From: Chryseobacterium sp. c4a
Lineage (GTDB): Bacteria; Bacteroidota; Bacteroidia; Flavobacteriales; Weeksellaceae
DNA: 64,000 bases
NCBI RefSeq assembly: GCF_009900745.1
Contig: NZ_WXVU01000003.1
Coordinates: 1-64,000 of the forward strand
Reading direction: 5' to 3'
The number at the start of each line of letters is the position of its first letter. Within the stretch, counting starts at the first letter, position 1. Made by a program: the position numbers and the translations under genes. The notes below the pieces were generated by a model. It worked only from the letters and a program-made list of their open reading frames with translations, was not told the origin of the DNA and made no database searches. Positions 7,235-16,481 of this stretch are shown piece by piece.

Positions 7235-8605
7235 TTATGCGTTTTCAGCAGGTTCAAGAATCTTATATAATTTATCAGATAAACGAACTCTAAACGGAAT
7301 TTCAAAAGTGATTTGATCTCCTTGTTTTGCTGTTTCGCAAGGCCCGCCATTTGCATAAATCTGAGTGATCGTAAGTTCCTGATCACCTGTTGTAGGACCA
7401 GAGATCAACACCTTATCTCCTACTGAAAGTTCTTTATTTTCAATTAAAAACTGTCCGATTTTTGATTTTGAGAAATAATGTTCTGCTTTTCCAACTAAAA
7501 CTTTTTTAACAGATATCTTCTGACGGATATTTTTAGTTTCAGCTTTTGCTAAAGGTGCTTTAGGCAGATCTCCTGAGTTTTTAAACTTCAAAGCATCAGA
7601 TTTTCCTTTCCTGAACACTTTATTACCAACCTGCAGCCCTTTTCTTAATTTCACCTGTTCGTCCCAAGGCAAATGGATGGTATCTAAACATTCTGTAGAA
7701 CAGCAGTTTTCCATAGCAGCTTTACATTCATCACATTGGATAAATAATAAGTGACAAGCATCATTCGCACAATTGGTATGATTATCACAAGGTTTACCAC
7801 ACTGGTGACATTGTGAAATAATATCATCTGTAATTCTTTCTCCTAAACGGTGATCGAATACGAAGTTCTTACCGATGAATTTACTTTCTATCCCTTCTTC
7901 TTTGATCTGACGGGTATATTCAATGATTCCGCCTTCCAATTGGAATACATTTTTGAAACCTTGATGTTTGAAATAAGCACTGGCTTTTTCACAACGGATA
8001 CCTCCAGTACAATACATCAACAGGTTTTTATCTTCTTTAAAATCCTGTAATTGTTCATTGATGATCGGTAAACTTTCTCTGAAGTTTTCCACATCAGGAG
8101 TAATAGCTCCTTCAAAGTGTCCTACTTCACTTTCGTAATGATTTCTGAAATCTACTACAATCGTATTAGGATCATCAAGCATATTATTAAATTCCTGAGC
8201 TTTTAAGTGAACTCCTTTGTTAGTAACATCAAAAGTTTCATCATTAAGACCATCAGCAACAATTTTATGTCTTACTTTAATAGTCAGCTTTAAAAAGGAG
8301 TGATTGTCTTGCTCAACTGCAACATTCAAACGGATTCCTTTCATAAAGTCATAAACCTCTAACGTATCGCGGAAAGCCTCAAATTGGTCTGCAGGAACGC
8401 TCATCTGAGCATTAATACCTTCATGAGCAACATAAATACGGCCAAGCGCATCAAGGGCATTCCAGGCTAGGAATAAGTCGTCACGAAATTTTTTGGGATC
8501 TTCAATTTTAGCGTACGCATAGAAAGATAAAGTAAGACGTTCCTTACCAGCTTCATCAATAAGTCTAGCTCTTTCTTCTGCGCTTAAGGTGTTATACAGT
8601 TGCAT
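7235..8605 (-). CDS. trhO: tRNA uridine(34) hydroxylase TrhO (rhodanese-related)
   Basis: The 456-residue protein has the N-terminal acylphosphatase-like domain of TrhO/YceA (RIYVAHEGINAQMSVP near residue 58). A rhodanese domain follows, with the active-site Cys in MYCTGGIRCEKASAYF (near residue 198). A Cys-rich zinc-binding-like stretch comes next (CHQCGKPCDNHTNC near residue 265). TrhO oxidises tRNA wobble uridine 34 to 5-hydroxyuridine. Residues from about 330 on are a C-terminal extension beyond the roughly 330-residue E. coli protein, ending in a small beta domain. Such an extension is known in other Bacteroidota homologues. Confidence 0.92.
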   Translation of the reverse strand: MQLYNTLSAEERARLIDEAGKERLTLSFYAYAKIEDPKKFRDDLFLAWNALDALGRIYVAHEGINAQMSVPADQFEAFRDTLEVYDFMKGIRLNVAVEQDNHSFLKLTIKVRHKIVADGLNDETFDVTNKGVHLKAQEFNNMLDDPNTIVVDFRNHYESEVGHFEGAITPDVENFRESLPIINEQLQDFKEDKNLLMYCTGGIRCEKASAYFKHQGFKNVFQLEGGIIEYTRQIKEEGIESKFIGKNFVFDHRLGERITDDIISQCHQCGKPCDNHTNCANDACHLLFIQCDECKAAMENCCSTECLDTIHLPWDEQVKLRKGLQVGNKVFRKGKSDALKFKNSGDLPKAPLAKAETKNIRQKISVKKVLVGKAEHYFSKSKIGQFLIENKELSVGDKVLISGPTTGDQELTITQIYANGGPCETAKQGDQITFEIPFRVRLSDKLYKILEPAENA

Positions 8606-8942
8606 GCTATAAACGTTTTAAGTGAGAAAAATATTTTTGCAAAGATAGACATTTTAAATTAATTTTATAGGGCGGAAGGGATCGTGGCCATGAGTAATGA
8701 AAGATAATTTTTTCGCATGATACTTTGGTCGGCTTTATTTTGTCATTTTTTATTTAAGTTTTTTTTAAGTTTTGTTAACTACGAGCTTAACAATTATGAC
8801 ATAATACACAAAATGACATAATAGCCGTTAAATTTTAGTTAAAATTGAAACATAGCACACTAATTGATTACTTATTTAACATTAAATTTGTTTACTCAAA
8901 AACATAAAAAAGAAATTAATTAATAAACAAGAAAGATATACA
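8606..8942. promoter_or_regulatory. intergenic control region of trhO and the Deg protease gene
   Basis: This 337-base gap between divergent genes holds no gene. It contains a pair of exact 11-base direct repeats ATGACATAATA (8796-8806 and 8813-8823), start-to-start 17 bases apart, about 40 bases upstream of the Deg promoter. That promoter is TTG at 8864-8866, a 16-base spacer and TAAATTTG at 8883-8890. The repeats are a candidate regulator site. Confidence 0.55.
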
Positions 8943-10472
8943 ATGAAGAGTACTTTAAAAAAACTATTACCATTTGCAGTAGTAGGAGTTGTTTCCGGAG
9001 CTACTACCGTTGGAGCTATACAATATTTCGGACATGGTTCCAACAATGGAGATCAATCTTATTTCACAACATCAGCCCCTAATACATCATTCGCAGGAAT
9101 GAATACAGGTGCAGTAGGCGATGATTTTGTAAAGGCAGCTAAAACAACTGTTCCCGCTGTAGTTACCATTAAAAATTATCAAAGCAGAACAGCAAGCAGA
9201 GCGACTGAGCAGGATCTGTTCGATTATTTCTTCGGAGATCCGTTTGGAGGAAGAGGCCAGCAAAGGCAAAAGCAACAACAAGCTCCAGACAATATGCCTT
9301 CAGGAATGGGTTCAGGGGTAATTATCTCTCCGGATGGTTATATCATCTCAAACAATCACGTGGTAGCAGGTGCTAATAAACTTGAAGTAGTTTTAAGCAA
9401 CAAAAAATCATATATCGCAACTTTAGTAGGAACTGACCCTAATACAGATATCTCTCTATTAAAGATTGAAGAAAAAGGACTTCCTTATTTAAATTTTGCT
9501 AATTCAGATAATATTGAAGTAGGACAATGGGTACTTGCCGTAGGAAACCCACTAGGGTTAAATTCTACCGTAACTGCAGGTATTGTTTCTGCTAAAGGAA
9601 GAGGAATCGGCATCTTAGGAAGCCAAGGAAAAGCAAGCAACCCAATTGAAAGCTTTATTCAGACGGATGCCGCTATTAATCCAGGAAACTCCGGAGGTGC
9701 TTTAGTAAACACCAATGGTGAACTTATCGGAATCAACTCTGCAATTCAGTCTACAACAGGATATTATCAAGGATATGGATTTGCTGTTCCATCAAACTTA
9801 GCAAGAAAAATTGTTGAGGATATTAAGAAGTTCGGTATTGTACAAAGAGGTTTCTTAGGGGTTTCATCATTAGACCTTTCCAATGACCAACAAGTTCAGG
9901 CTTATAACAAGCAATTCAAAACCAACATTAAATCTGGTGCCGGAGTGTATGTAACAGGATTTGGTGATAATAGTGGTGCAGAAGATGCAGGTCTGAAAAA
10001 AGGAGACATCATTACAAAAATAGACAACTATGAGATTTCAGATTTTGCTGATCTTTCTATGTCTATCGGAAGCAAACGCCCTGGTGATAAAGTTCAGGTA
10101 ACCTATTCAAGAAATGGTAAAGAAGCGACAACCAATGTAACGTTAAGAGATCAAAAAGGAGGAACTTCTACCAGAACTAAAGCTGACCTTAGCGTAACAG
10201 AAAAAATCGGAGCTGAGTTTGATCCGCTTACTGAAAGATTCAAAACTGAATACGGTTTGAATAGTGGTGTAGTGACTAAGAATGTATCTGAAGGAGGTGA
10301 AATGGCCAAGATCGGAATTGTAGACAACTACATTATTATCGAAATCAATGGTAAGCCGGTAAATTCACAAAAAGATATCGAAAGCATTCTGAATAAATAC
10401 CAAGGAAATGTACAGGTAAAATTTGTAGATGACTACGGAAGAATGTACACTAAAGGATTTAAAATGCCTTAA
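8943..10472 (+). CDS. Deg/HtrA-family periplasmic serine protease with two PDZ domains
   Basis: The 509-residue protein has a hydrophobic N-terminal signal/anchor (residues 7-27). Its trypsin-like domain carries the catalytic triad in SNNHVVAGA (His near 138), PNTDISLLKI (Asp near 168) and NPGNSGGAL (Ser near 249). Two PDZ domains follow (about 305-395 and 420-505). This is the DegP/DegQ architecture of a periplasmic chaperone-protease that refolds or degrades misfolded envelope proteins. The gene is transcribed alone from the promoter at 8864-8890 and ends at the terminator at 10511. Confidence 0.93.
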   Translation: MKSTLKKLLPFAVVGVVSGATTVGAIQYFGHGSNNGDQSYFTTSAPNTSFAGMNTGAVGDDFVKAAKTTVPAVVTIKNYQSRTASRATEQDLFDYFFGDPFGGRGQQRQKQQQAPDNMPSGMGSGVIISPDGYIISNNHVVAGANKLEVVLSNKKSYIATLVGTDPNTDISLLKIEEKGLPYLNFANSDNIEVGQWVLAVGNPLGLNSTVTAGIVSAKGRGIGILGSQGKASNPIESFIQTDAAINPGNSGGALVNTNGELIGINSAIQSTTGYYQGYGFAVPSNLARKIVEDIKKFGIVQRGFLGVSSLDLSNDQQVQAYNKQFKTNIKSGAGVYVTGFGDNSGAEDAGLKKGDIITKIDNYEISDFADLSMSIGSKRPGDKVQVTYSRNGKEATTNVTLRDQKGGTSTRTKADLSVTEKIGAEFDPLTERFKTEYGLNSGVVTKNVSEGGEMAKIGIVDNYIIIEINGKPVNSQKDIESILNKYQGNVQVKFVDDYGRMYTKGFKMP

Positions 10473-10510
10473 TCAACAAACTAAACAATAGTTATTTTCA
10501 TATCAACAGA

Positions 10511-10540
10511 AAAACGCTGCAAATATTTGCAGCGTTTTTT
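10511..10540 (+). terminator. intrinsic terminator after the Deg protease gene
   Basis: The hairpin AACGCTGCAAA-TA-TTTGCAGCGTT is followed by a run of T. The A-run on the other side lets it also serve the minus-strand gene ending at 10547. Confidence 0.9.
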
Positions 10541-10546
10541 TATTAT

Positions 10547-11002
10547 TTATTTGGGTTTATTCATTTTCTCAGCGATCCTTTTTTTCTTGTTCCGTTCATA
10601 AATTACTTCTACAATCTTACCACCAATCCAGGAAAATGGAAAAAAGGTAAGAAAGATTGAAATCTTATAAAACGTAGGATGGTAAGGAAAAATAATCACA
10701 TCCAGCATCGCTATAAAAAGCATGATGAAACCGATCAGGATTGCATAGGCTACTTTTGCGTATTTAACGATGATAGCCGTTGCTACTCCACCAATGGTAG
10801 TTCCTAATCCGGAAATAAACAAAAGAAAGCCAAAAAAGGCCTTATCGTCTTTCATACTGAAAAGAAATCTTTGCCAATGCTCAAACGGAGCAAAAGCTTC
10901 GAAAGTAACCCATTGCGGAAAAGCTCTTATACCAAGAGTAATTATAAGCCCGGTTATTACAAGGCCTATCAATACCGCAAATGTATTTCTTATAAAGTTC
11001 AT
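10547..11002 (-). CDS. four-helix membrane protein of unknown function
   Basis: The 151-residue protein has four hydrophobic helices (about residues 5-27, 57-80, 84-104 and 112-133) and a basic tail ending KKKRIAEKMNKPK, which should lie in the cytoplasm. I do not recognise the family. Its ATG overlaps the ridA stop codon by one base (TAATG), so its translation is probably coupled to ridA. Confidence 0.75.
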   Translation of the reverse strand: MNFIRNTFAVLIGLVITGLIITLGIRAFPQWVTFEAFAPFEHWQRFLFSMKDDKAFFGFLLFISGLGTTIGGVATAIIVKYAKVAYAILIGFIMLFIAMLDVIIFPYHPTFYKISIFLTFFPFSWIGGKIVEVIYERNKKKRIAEKMNKPK

Positions 11003-11382
11003 TAATCCTGGTGTGCGATCATAGAGATTTCAATATCCACATTTTTAGGCAAACAAGAGACCTGTACTGTTTCACGTGCAGGATAGCTTTCTGCATCTAA
11101 ATAAGAAGCGTAAATATCATTCATTACAGCAAAGTCATCCATGCTTTTAAGGAAGATTGTTGCTTTTACAACATTTTTAAAAGTCATTCCAGCTTCGGTA
11201 AGGATCGCTTCAAGATTTTTCATTACCTGATGAGTTTCCTTTTCAATTCCCTCTACCAGTTTACCTGTTGCAGGATCTACAGGAATTTGTCCGGAGATGT
11301 ATAAAACTCCGTCTGCCATATTCGCTTGAGAATAAGGACCGATAGCTGCAGGTGCGTTAACTGTATTGATTATTTGTTTCAT
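11002..11382 (-). CDS. ridA: RidA-family enamine/imine deaminase
   Basis: The ATG at 11382 gives a 126-residue protein, the family's usual length; a longer frame from 11412 adds an unlikely 10-residue lead. Signatures are APAAIGPYSQA near the N-terminus, the loop LYISGQIPVDP, and the C-terminal RETVQVSCLPKNVDIEISMIA with the conserved Arg. RidA hydrolyses reactive enamine/imine intermediates such as 2-aminoacrylate in the cytoplasm. The four-helix membrane protein gene follows with a one-base overlap. Confidence 0.93.
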   Translation of the reverse strand: MKQIINTVNAPAAIGPYSQANMADGVLYISGQIPVDPATGKLVEGIEKETHQVMKNLEAILTEAGMTFKNVVKATIFLKSMDDFAVMNDIYASYLDAESYPARETVQVSCLPKNVDIEISMIAHQD

Positions 11383-11512
11383 ATACGGATATTTATTTTT
11401 TTGTAAAATCATCTTTCATTACCCACCATAAGTTAAGCAATTTCATGATAATCTTGTTAGATTTATTTTGGTTGCAAATATAAAATTTATATTGTCAAAT
11501 GCCAATCTGATA

Positions 11513-14098
11513 TTAGAAAGGTGAATTTGGCTGTGTAAAGCTTCTGTCTTTATACTTCAATGCATCACTTAATATATTGGCTTTGATCCCAATAAAGAAG
11601 TCATACACTTTATATTGTCCGAATGGTACCCAGTTAAAATTAATGGTAAAACTTCGTTGATCTCTTGAAAAACCAATTCTTGTATATGCCAGTTCTTTAG
11701 TCACCAGGTCATAGTGAGTACTTCCGGTAACATTCCAGTAAGGAGTAAGCTTAACACTTCCTTCAAGACCTACAGAAGCAATTTTACTTCCTTCTCTTTT
11801 AAGCTGTCTCGAATAGGCGTAGTTGGCATTCACATTCAATGTCCATGCTTGATTGAAATGCGCATAATGGTCATCATCAAAATAATAGTTTTCATTTCGG
11901 ATCTCCCCTTTTGAACTATATTTTTTAGCATAATCCGTTTTTTCACCAAAAATTTCGCTGCTTAACGGATAAGATACCTGAATATTGAATCCTTGTACAC
12001 TGAAACCTCCAAATTGTTCTGTTCTGATTCCCGTATCCTGTCCCGGAAGGAATTGAATTTTATAAGGATCAAGAGAAAGACTTGTATTAACAGTAAGCTT
12101 ATTATTAAAGAAAGAAGATTGACCGTTGATTGTAAGAATAGACCAAGGGTGATCTTTAGCCGCAAAGTTGTAGCTTCCTGTAAGATTTAAGGATTCAAAG
12201 ATCTTAATTTTCTTTACTCCCGTAGAATCGCTCTTAGATTTCACTTTCATTTCAATATTATTTCCAATACTGAATCCCAACGCTCCTACCAATCCGCTTG
12301 GCGGGCTTCCTATAATTCCTTTTTCAAAGATAGAATAAGGGGTAAGGGCACCCGTTGCATTATAATAATTTTTATAATATCCGAAACCAGGGCTTGAAAA
12401 ATCCGGAGCATAAGTAAACCCGATACTAGGAGTCATCATATGTCTTACCGCTTCAATGACAGATCCTTTTTTAAACTTCATCATTCCATACAAAGTAGTC
12501 TGAAGACTCGCAGTGGTAGAGAATGAAGAATATCCGGCAAACTTTTTATTGATTTCATCCACTGTAACATTCGCTACAGGATCATAGTATCTGTTCAACG
12601 TTTTTGTAGTTAAAGCATTATCCACATTTGCACTTAAACTGAATGTAAAATATTTAGCTAAAGTAGTATTTGTTGCTAAGGAGATATTATTTTTAAGACC
12701 TGTTTGCATTTTATCCCACATTTCTTTTTTGAACAACTCATTTTCCTGAGTATTCACAAAGTTGGTAAGGTTAAAACCTGTATTTACAGTAATATTTTCA
12801 AGAAGCCCTTGTCTTACTCCTGTTTTGGATTTAAACAGATAAAACTGGTTTATCGCAACGTTCATCTGTGGAAGACGAAGGTCTGCCAATCCCGTTGCAA
12901 AGTTTTGAGAGTAAGATGCCGTTCCCGTAATGGTCATTGGAAGTTTCAGAAATCTTTTGGTAAGAGTTACCGTTGAATTCTGTTGAGTATTCAATACATT
13001 CTGATTGAAAATATAATTATTGTTAAGCGGGTTGTTATAGAACTTTGTACTTACAATATCCACTGAAGCACTAAAAGTCAGGAAAGGATTAGCTTTTGAA
13101 TCCTGAGAGTGTGTCCAACTGATCCTATAGGTACTGTTTCTTGTATAATCATCCAATCCTTTAATCCCTCTTACCATGGTTCCAATGTCCGCATTAAAGC
13201 TTCCCGAGTAACGGTATTTTTTCTGGTAATTCATTTGTGGGCGTAAATTCCAGCTTCCTTTGGTATAAATATCCGCAAGTAATTTAAGATCAAAATGCTC
13301 CCCAATCGGCTGATAATATCCAATACCATTCAGAAAAAATCCTACATCTTCTCGCTCTCCAAAACTCGGAATCAAAATACCTGCTGCACGTTTGTCCGAG
13401 AACGGCAATATGGCAAAAGGCATAATAAGCGGTGTAGGAACCTGTTCTATATACATTTGAATAGGCCCTGTAACGATCTGGGATTTTGTCTTGGATTTTA
13501 TCAATTTGATATTGGAGGCTCTCATAAAGTAGTCTGCCGCCGTATCTTTTTTCTTAACGAAATATTCATCGGTTGTATAATCCGCTCTTCTCATAGCGAA
13601 TACCGAATCGTTATATTTTTTAGTTTTCTGAGCTACAATTACCCCTTCACTCTCTTCAGTTCTTGCATTGAAAGCAATAGCCTGCTTGGTTTTGGTATTA
13701 TAGCTGAATTCGTTGGTTTCGTATTTTTTCCCAGCCTGCGTCGTAATTACAGGCTCTATAATCTTTCCTAAAGAATCTTGTTTCCCTCTGGCATAGATCA
13801 GATTTTTGTTATCATCAATGGAAATATAATCCGCATCGATCTGCATATCCTGATATTTTACCTGGGCATTCTTATTAAGGAATGTCATTTTTTTAGGGAT
13901 ATCTCGTCGCTGATCATCGGCTTTTGTATGAAGTACATCATCTAAAGCTTCTTTTTTTGCAACAATGGTATCCTTTTTGGAAATAGTATCATTAACCGCA
14001 TTTTTAGGCAATTTTTCAGGTGTTTTCTGTGCTAAAAAATTGTTAAAAATTAGGATAATTAAAATTTGTAATATATTTTTGAGGACGGTTTTGGCCAA
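11513..14098 (-). CDS. lptD: outer-membrane LPS-assembly protein LptD (Bacteroidota type)
   Basis: The 861-residue protein starts with a signal sequence (cleavage likely after FNNFLAQ, residue 24). A periplasmic OstA/LptA-like beta-jellyroll segment follows (about 65-200, with ADYISIDDNKNLIYARG), then a long beta-barrel ending in an aromatic/Pro tail. LptD with LptE inserts lipopolysaccharide into the outer leaflet. The protein has few Cys residues and lacks the disulfide pattern of the E. coli protein, as is usual in Flavobacteriia. It is transcribed divergently from the amidase gene, another envelope-assembly gene. Confidence 0.88.
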   Translation of the reverse strand: MAKTVLKNILQILIILIFNNFLAQKTPEKLPKNAVNDTISKKDTIVAKKEALDDVLHTKADDQRRDIPKKMTFLNKNAQVKYQDMQIDADYISIDDNKNLIYARGKQDSLGKIIEPVITTQAGKKYETNEFSYNTKTKQAIAFNARTEESEGVIVAQKTKKYNDSVFAMRRADYTTDEYFVKKKDTAADYFMRASNIKLIKSKTKSQIVTGPIQMYIEQVPTPLIMPFAILPFSDKRAAGILIPSFGEREDVGFFLNGIGYYQPIGEHFDLKLLADIYTKGSWNLRPQMNYQKKYRYSGSFNADIGTMVRGIKGLDDYTRNSTYRISWTHSQDSKANPFLTFSASVDIVSTKFYNNPLNNNYIFNQNVLNTQQNSTVTLTKRFLKLPMTITGTASYSQNFATGLADLRLPQMNVAINQFYLFKSKTGVRQGLLENITVNTGFNLTNFVNTQENELFKKEMWDKMQTGLKNNISLATNTTLAKYFTFSLSANVDNALTTKTLNRYYDPVANVTVDEINKKFAGYSSFSTTASLQTTLYGMMKFKKGSVIEAVRHMMTPSIGFTYAPDFSSPGFGYYKNYYNATGALTPYSIFEKGIIGSPPSGLVGALGFSIGNNIEMKVKSKSDSTGVKKIKIFESLNLTGSYNFAAKDHPWSILTINGQSSFFNNKLTVNTSLSLDPYKIQFLPGQDTGIRTEQFGGFSVQGFNIQVSYPLSSEIFGEKTDYAKKYSSKGEIRNENYYFDDDHYAHFNQAWTLNVNANYAYSRQLKREGSKIASVGLEGSVKLTPYWNVTGSTHYDLVTKELAYTRIGFSRDQRSFTINFNWVPFGQYKVYDFFIGIKANILSDALKYKDRSFTQPNSPF

Positions 14099-14151
14099 TT
14101 TTATTCTATATAATTAAGGCTCAAAATTAATATAATTTTTATAACTGTAAG

Positions 14152-15438
14152 ATGCACAAACAAAATTTTAAAATAATTTTATCATTTCTCCTTATCCTAA
14201 TCAGCAACTTTTTTTTCTCTCAAAAGAAGTTTACTATAGTTCTTGATGCGGGACACGGAGGTAGTGATCATGGAGCCAACAGGACTTATTCCGACATTGG
14301 AAGAATTGCAGAAAAAGACATTACACTGGCTATCACTTTAAAGGTAGGAGCCATGCTTGAAAAAAACAGAGACTTTAAGGTAATCTATACCAGAAAGATT
14401 GATGAATATCCTTCTTTATCTGACAGAACAAACCTTGCCAACAGAAGTAAAGCGGATCTTTTTGTATCTATTCACTGTAATTCTTCTGCAAGACCTACAG
14501 CTTATGGTACGGAAACATATGTACAGGGGCCTAACCAGAACAATGAAAACCTGGAAGTTGCCAAAAGAGAGAATGATGTAATCTTTTTGGATGAAAAAGA
14601 TAAGCAGATCTTCGGATCTTACAATCCTGAGTCTCCCGAATCTTTAATTGCCTTGAAACTTCAGCAAAGTAAATATCTTGAATCCAGTCTTCTTTTAGGC
14701 GGATTGGTGGAAGACAACTTTGTAAATAAGGATAAAAGATCTTCCAGAGGAGTTTTCCAGAAAAACTTACACGTTCTTCGTATGAATGCCATGCCTTCTG
14801 TTTTGATTGAAACAGGCTTCATCAACCACCCGGAAGAGAGTCATTATATTGCTTCTGAAAAGGGGCAGAGTGAAATTGCCGAGAGTATCTATAATGCCAT
14901 CATCGATTATAAAAAAGCAGTTGACAGAAAATCCGGAGGTTCTATAGCCATGAAAAAACAGGAACCTGAAAAACCGGCAGAAACTCCATTGAAGAACGAT
15001 TTCAGAATATTATTGATGAGTTCTCCTACGAAATACAATGAAAATGATCCCGCACTTAAAGGCTTGAATTACGTTCTTACGATCAAGGAAAATGGACAAT
15101 ATAAATATTACTATGCGGTAACCAATATGGCTTCTGTAAAGGATATCAACCTTAAAACTGCTAAAGACGCAGGATTTAGAAACGCATTTGCGGTAGGATT
15201 TATGCCAAACCAACGAATCAGTATGGGATATTACACCATAGAGGTTTATTCGGGAGAAAAACTGAACGGAAATTCCTATATCCTGCAAAACCTTAAAGAT
15301 GTAGAAAGAGAGAAAGACAGTGGCGTTTTCTATTATACTTATGGTAAGGTTTATACCCTTGAGGATGCTGTAAAGTTACAGAAAGAACTTGAAGGTAAAG
15401 GAATTAAGAATACCGTGATTCAGAAAGTTTATAAATAG
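14152..15438 (+). CDS. N-acetylmuramoyl-L-alanine amidase (Amidase_3)
   Basis: The 428-residue secreted protein has a signal sequence (residues 1-24, ending FFFSQ). Its Amidase_3 domain (about 28-260) shows the zinc site: LDAGHGGSDHGA (His), IAEKDITL (Glu), VSIHCNSS (His), and the catalytic Glu in LIETGFINHPEE. The C-terminal 150 residues contain a SPOR-like segment ending YTLEDAVKLQKELEGKG, which may bind denuded septal glycan. The enzyme cleaves the amide between muramic acid and L-alanine of peptidoglycan in the periplasm during cell separation. Confidence 0.92.
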   Translation: MHKQNFKIILSFLLILISNFFFSQKKFTIVLDAGHGGSDHGANRTYSDIGRIAEKDITLAITLKVGAMLEKNRDFKVIYTRKIDEYPSLSDRTNLANRSKADLFVSIHCNSSARPTAYGTETYVQGPNQNNENLEVAKRENDVIFLDEKDKQIFGSYNPESPESLIALKLQQSKYLESSLLLGGLVEDNFVNKDKRSSRGVFQKNLHVLRMNAMPSVLIETGFINHPEESHYIASEKGQSEIAESIYNAIIDYKKAVDRKSGGSIAMKKQEPEKPAETPLKNDFRILLMSSPTKYNENDPALKGLNYVLTIKENGQYKYYYAVTNMASVKDINLKTAKDAGFRNAFAVGFMPNQRISMGYYTIEVYSGEKLNGNSYILQNLKDVEREKDSGVFYYTYGKVYTLEDAVKLQKELEGKGIKNTVIQKVYK

Positions 15439-15451
15439 TTAAAAAATAATT

Positions 15452-15481
15452 TTGAAGTTTCAAAAGCTTTTTCTACTTTTG
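15452..15481 (+). promoter_or_regulatory. promoter of the first tRNA-Glu gene
   Basis: TTG at 15452-15454, a 19-base spacer and TACTTTTG at 15474-15481 match the flavobacterial consensus, 15 bases before the mature tRNA 5' end. Confidence 0.75.
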
Positions 15482-15496
15482 CAACCTCAAAATTAA

Positions 15497-15568
15497 GGCC
15501 TATTCGTCTAGTGGTCAGGACTCAAGATTTTCATTCTTGCAACAGGGGTTCGATTCCCCTATAGGCTA
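15497..15568 (+). tRNA. tRNA-Glu (UUC)
   Basis: A 72-base cloverleaf. The acceptor stem GGCCTAT pairs with ATAGGCT (first pair G-U), the T arm contains GGTTCGATTCC, and the anticodon arm CAAGA-TTTTCAT-TCTTG shows anticodon TTC. The CCA end is not encoded. It differs from the three downstream tRNA-Glu genes in the acceptor, D and anticodon stems. Confidence 0.95.
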
Positions 15569-15574
15569 CACTTC

Positions 15575-15609
15575 AGGAGAAATGATATCATAATCATTTC
15601 TCCTTTTTA
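15575..15609 (+). terminator. intrinsic terminator after tRNA-Glu
   Basis: The perfect 12-bp stem AGGAGAAATGAT / ATCATTTCTCCT with a 6-base loop is followed by TTTTA, directly downstream of the tRNA. Confidence 0.88.
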
Positions 15610-15622
15610 TTTTAATACACCT

Positions 15623-15745
15623 CTATTTATTGGGAAGTATTGCCTGGTATTTTTCGATAAGACAAGCACTCCTTTTCATTTCATCTATTCGAAACCATAC
15701 ATAAGCAGTCTTTTTTAGCATTGAATCCTTACAGCCTTTATTCAT
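15623..15745 (-). CDS. possible 40-residue ORF or gene remnant
   Basis: A short minus-strand frame encodes a 40-residue peptide with coding-like composition (MNKGCKDSMLKK ... EKYQAILPNK). The frame stays open for 15 more codons upstream but has no other start. An out-of-frame ATG reading MAEKKK lies further upstream, so this may be the tail of a decayed gene. I know no homologue. The rest of 15606-15960 shows nothing else. Confidence 0.3.
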   Translation of the reverse strand: MNKGCKDSMLKKTAYVWFRIDEMKRSACLIEKYQAILPNK

Positions 15746-15969
15746 ACAATTGAAGGTTATAAAAGGAGACTTTTCATCTGTAAATTGAGGCTAACAATAG
15801 CTGTTTTTTTTCTTTTCAGCCATTATTCTTTGTTATTTCAAACTACAGCAATAAAAAAACACCTAATTATAGAATACTGAAACACTGGTACTTATTATTA
15901 TACCTATAAAAATATCGCACCTTTTTCTCTAAAAAGTCATTCTAATTACGGTATATCTCACAAAAGTAT

Positions 15970-15977
15970 TATATTTG
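15970..15977 (+). promoter_or_regulatory. -7 box upstream of a small hypothetical gene
   Basis: TATATTTG matches the -7 consensus, without an obvious -33 TTG. It would give a leader of about 110 bases before the ATG at 16095. The leader contains a small hairpin CTGTAG-TGAT-CTACAG (16061-16076) that could affect translation. Confidence 0.4.
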
Positions 15978-16094
15978 CAAAAATTTTTTAATAAATTTAA
16001 CCATAATTGATCAGTCGAATATGGTTACACTGATGAAAAATATTATTGATAAACCCAGGTCTGTAGTGATCTACAGGCTATCAAATTTTATATC

Positions 16095-16415
16095 ATGCCG
16101 GATTTAAAAATACAAGAAGCGAAATTGCTTTTTAAGAAAATCCACTCTAACCCAAAAAGTTATGATTTACAAATCAATGAAGACGGGATTACAGGCAAGG
16201 ATGATAAAATAAGTTTCAGACTTTATAGGACAGGAGAAAGGGTTGCTTTTGAAGTAACAATAGATGGACTTACTTTCACCAATACTACTGGAGAATGGAA
16301 CAACGCACTGATCATGTTGGGAAATACGATCAAAAAAATAGAGAAAGAACAAGAAAATTTAAAAATAGAACAAGCAATAGATAAGCTTAGAAAGTACCTT
16401 TCAGAAGAAAATTAA
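16095..16415 (+). CDS. small conserved-looking hypothetical protein
   Basis: The 106-residue soluble protein has a beta-rich core (about residues 20-70) and a Lys/Glu-rich helix at the C-terminus (about 75-105) that may form a coiled coil. There is no signal peptide and no catalytic motif I recognise. It lies between a tRNA-Glu gene and rpsT on the same strand, but rpsT has its own promoter. Function unknown. Confidence 0.7.
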   Translation: MPDLKIQEAKLLFKKIHSNPKSYDLQINEDGITGKDDKISFRLYRTGERVAFEVTIDGLTFTNTTGEWNNALIMLGNTIKKIEKEQENLKIEQAIDKLRKYLSEEN

Positions 16416-16432
16416 AATTTTTCAAAATAAAT

Positions 16433-16463
16433 TTGGTAGTTTAAAAAAAAGTTTATAGTTTTG
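16433..16463 (+). promoter_or_regulatory. rpsT promoter
   Basis: TTG at 16433-16435, a 20-base spacer and TAGTTTTG at 16456-16463 match the consensus. Transcription should start near 16470. An upstream TTG codon at 16461 lies inside the promoter, so translation must begin at the ATG at 16482. Confidence 0.8.
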
Positions 16464-16481
16464 CACTCACATTTGAACGAT

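Noticed and set aside
13295..13771. 158-codon frame antisense to lptD
   Set aside because: It lies wholly inside a well-supported gene on the other strand and has random-looking composition.
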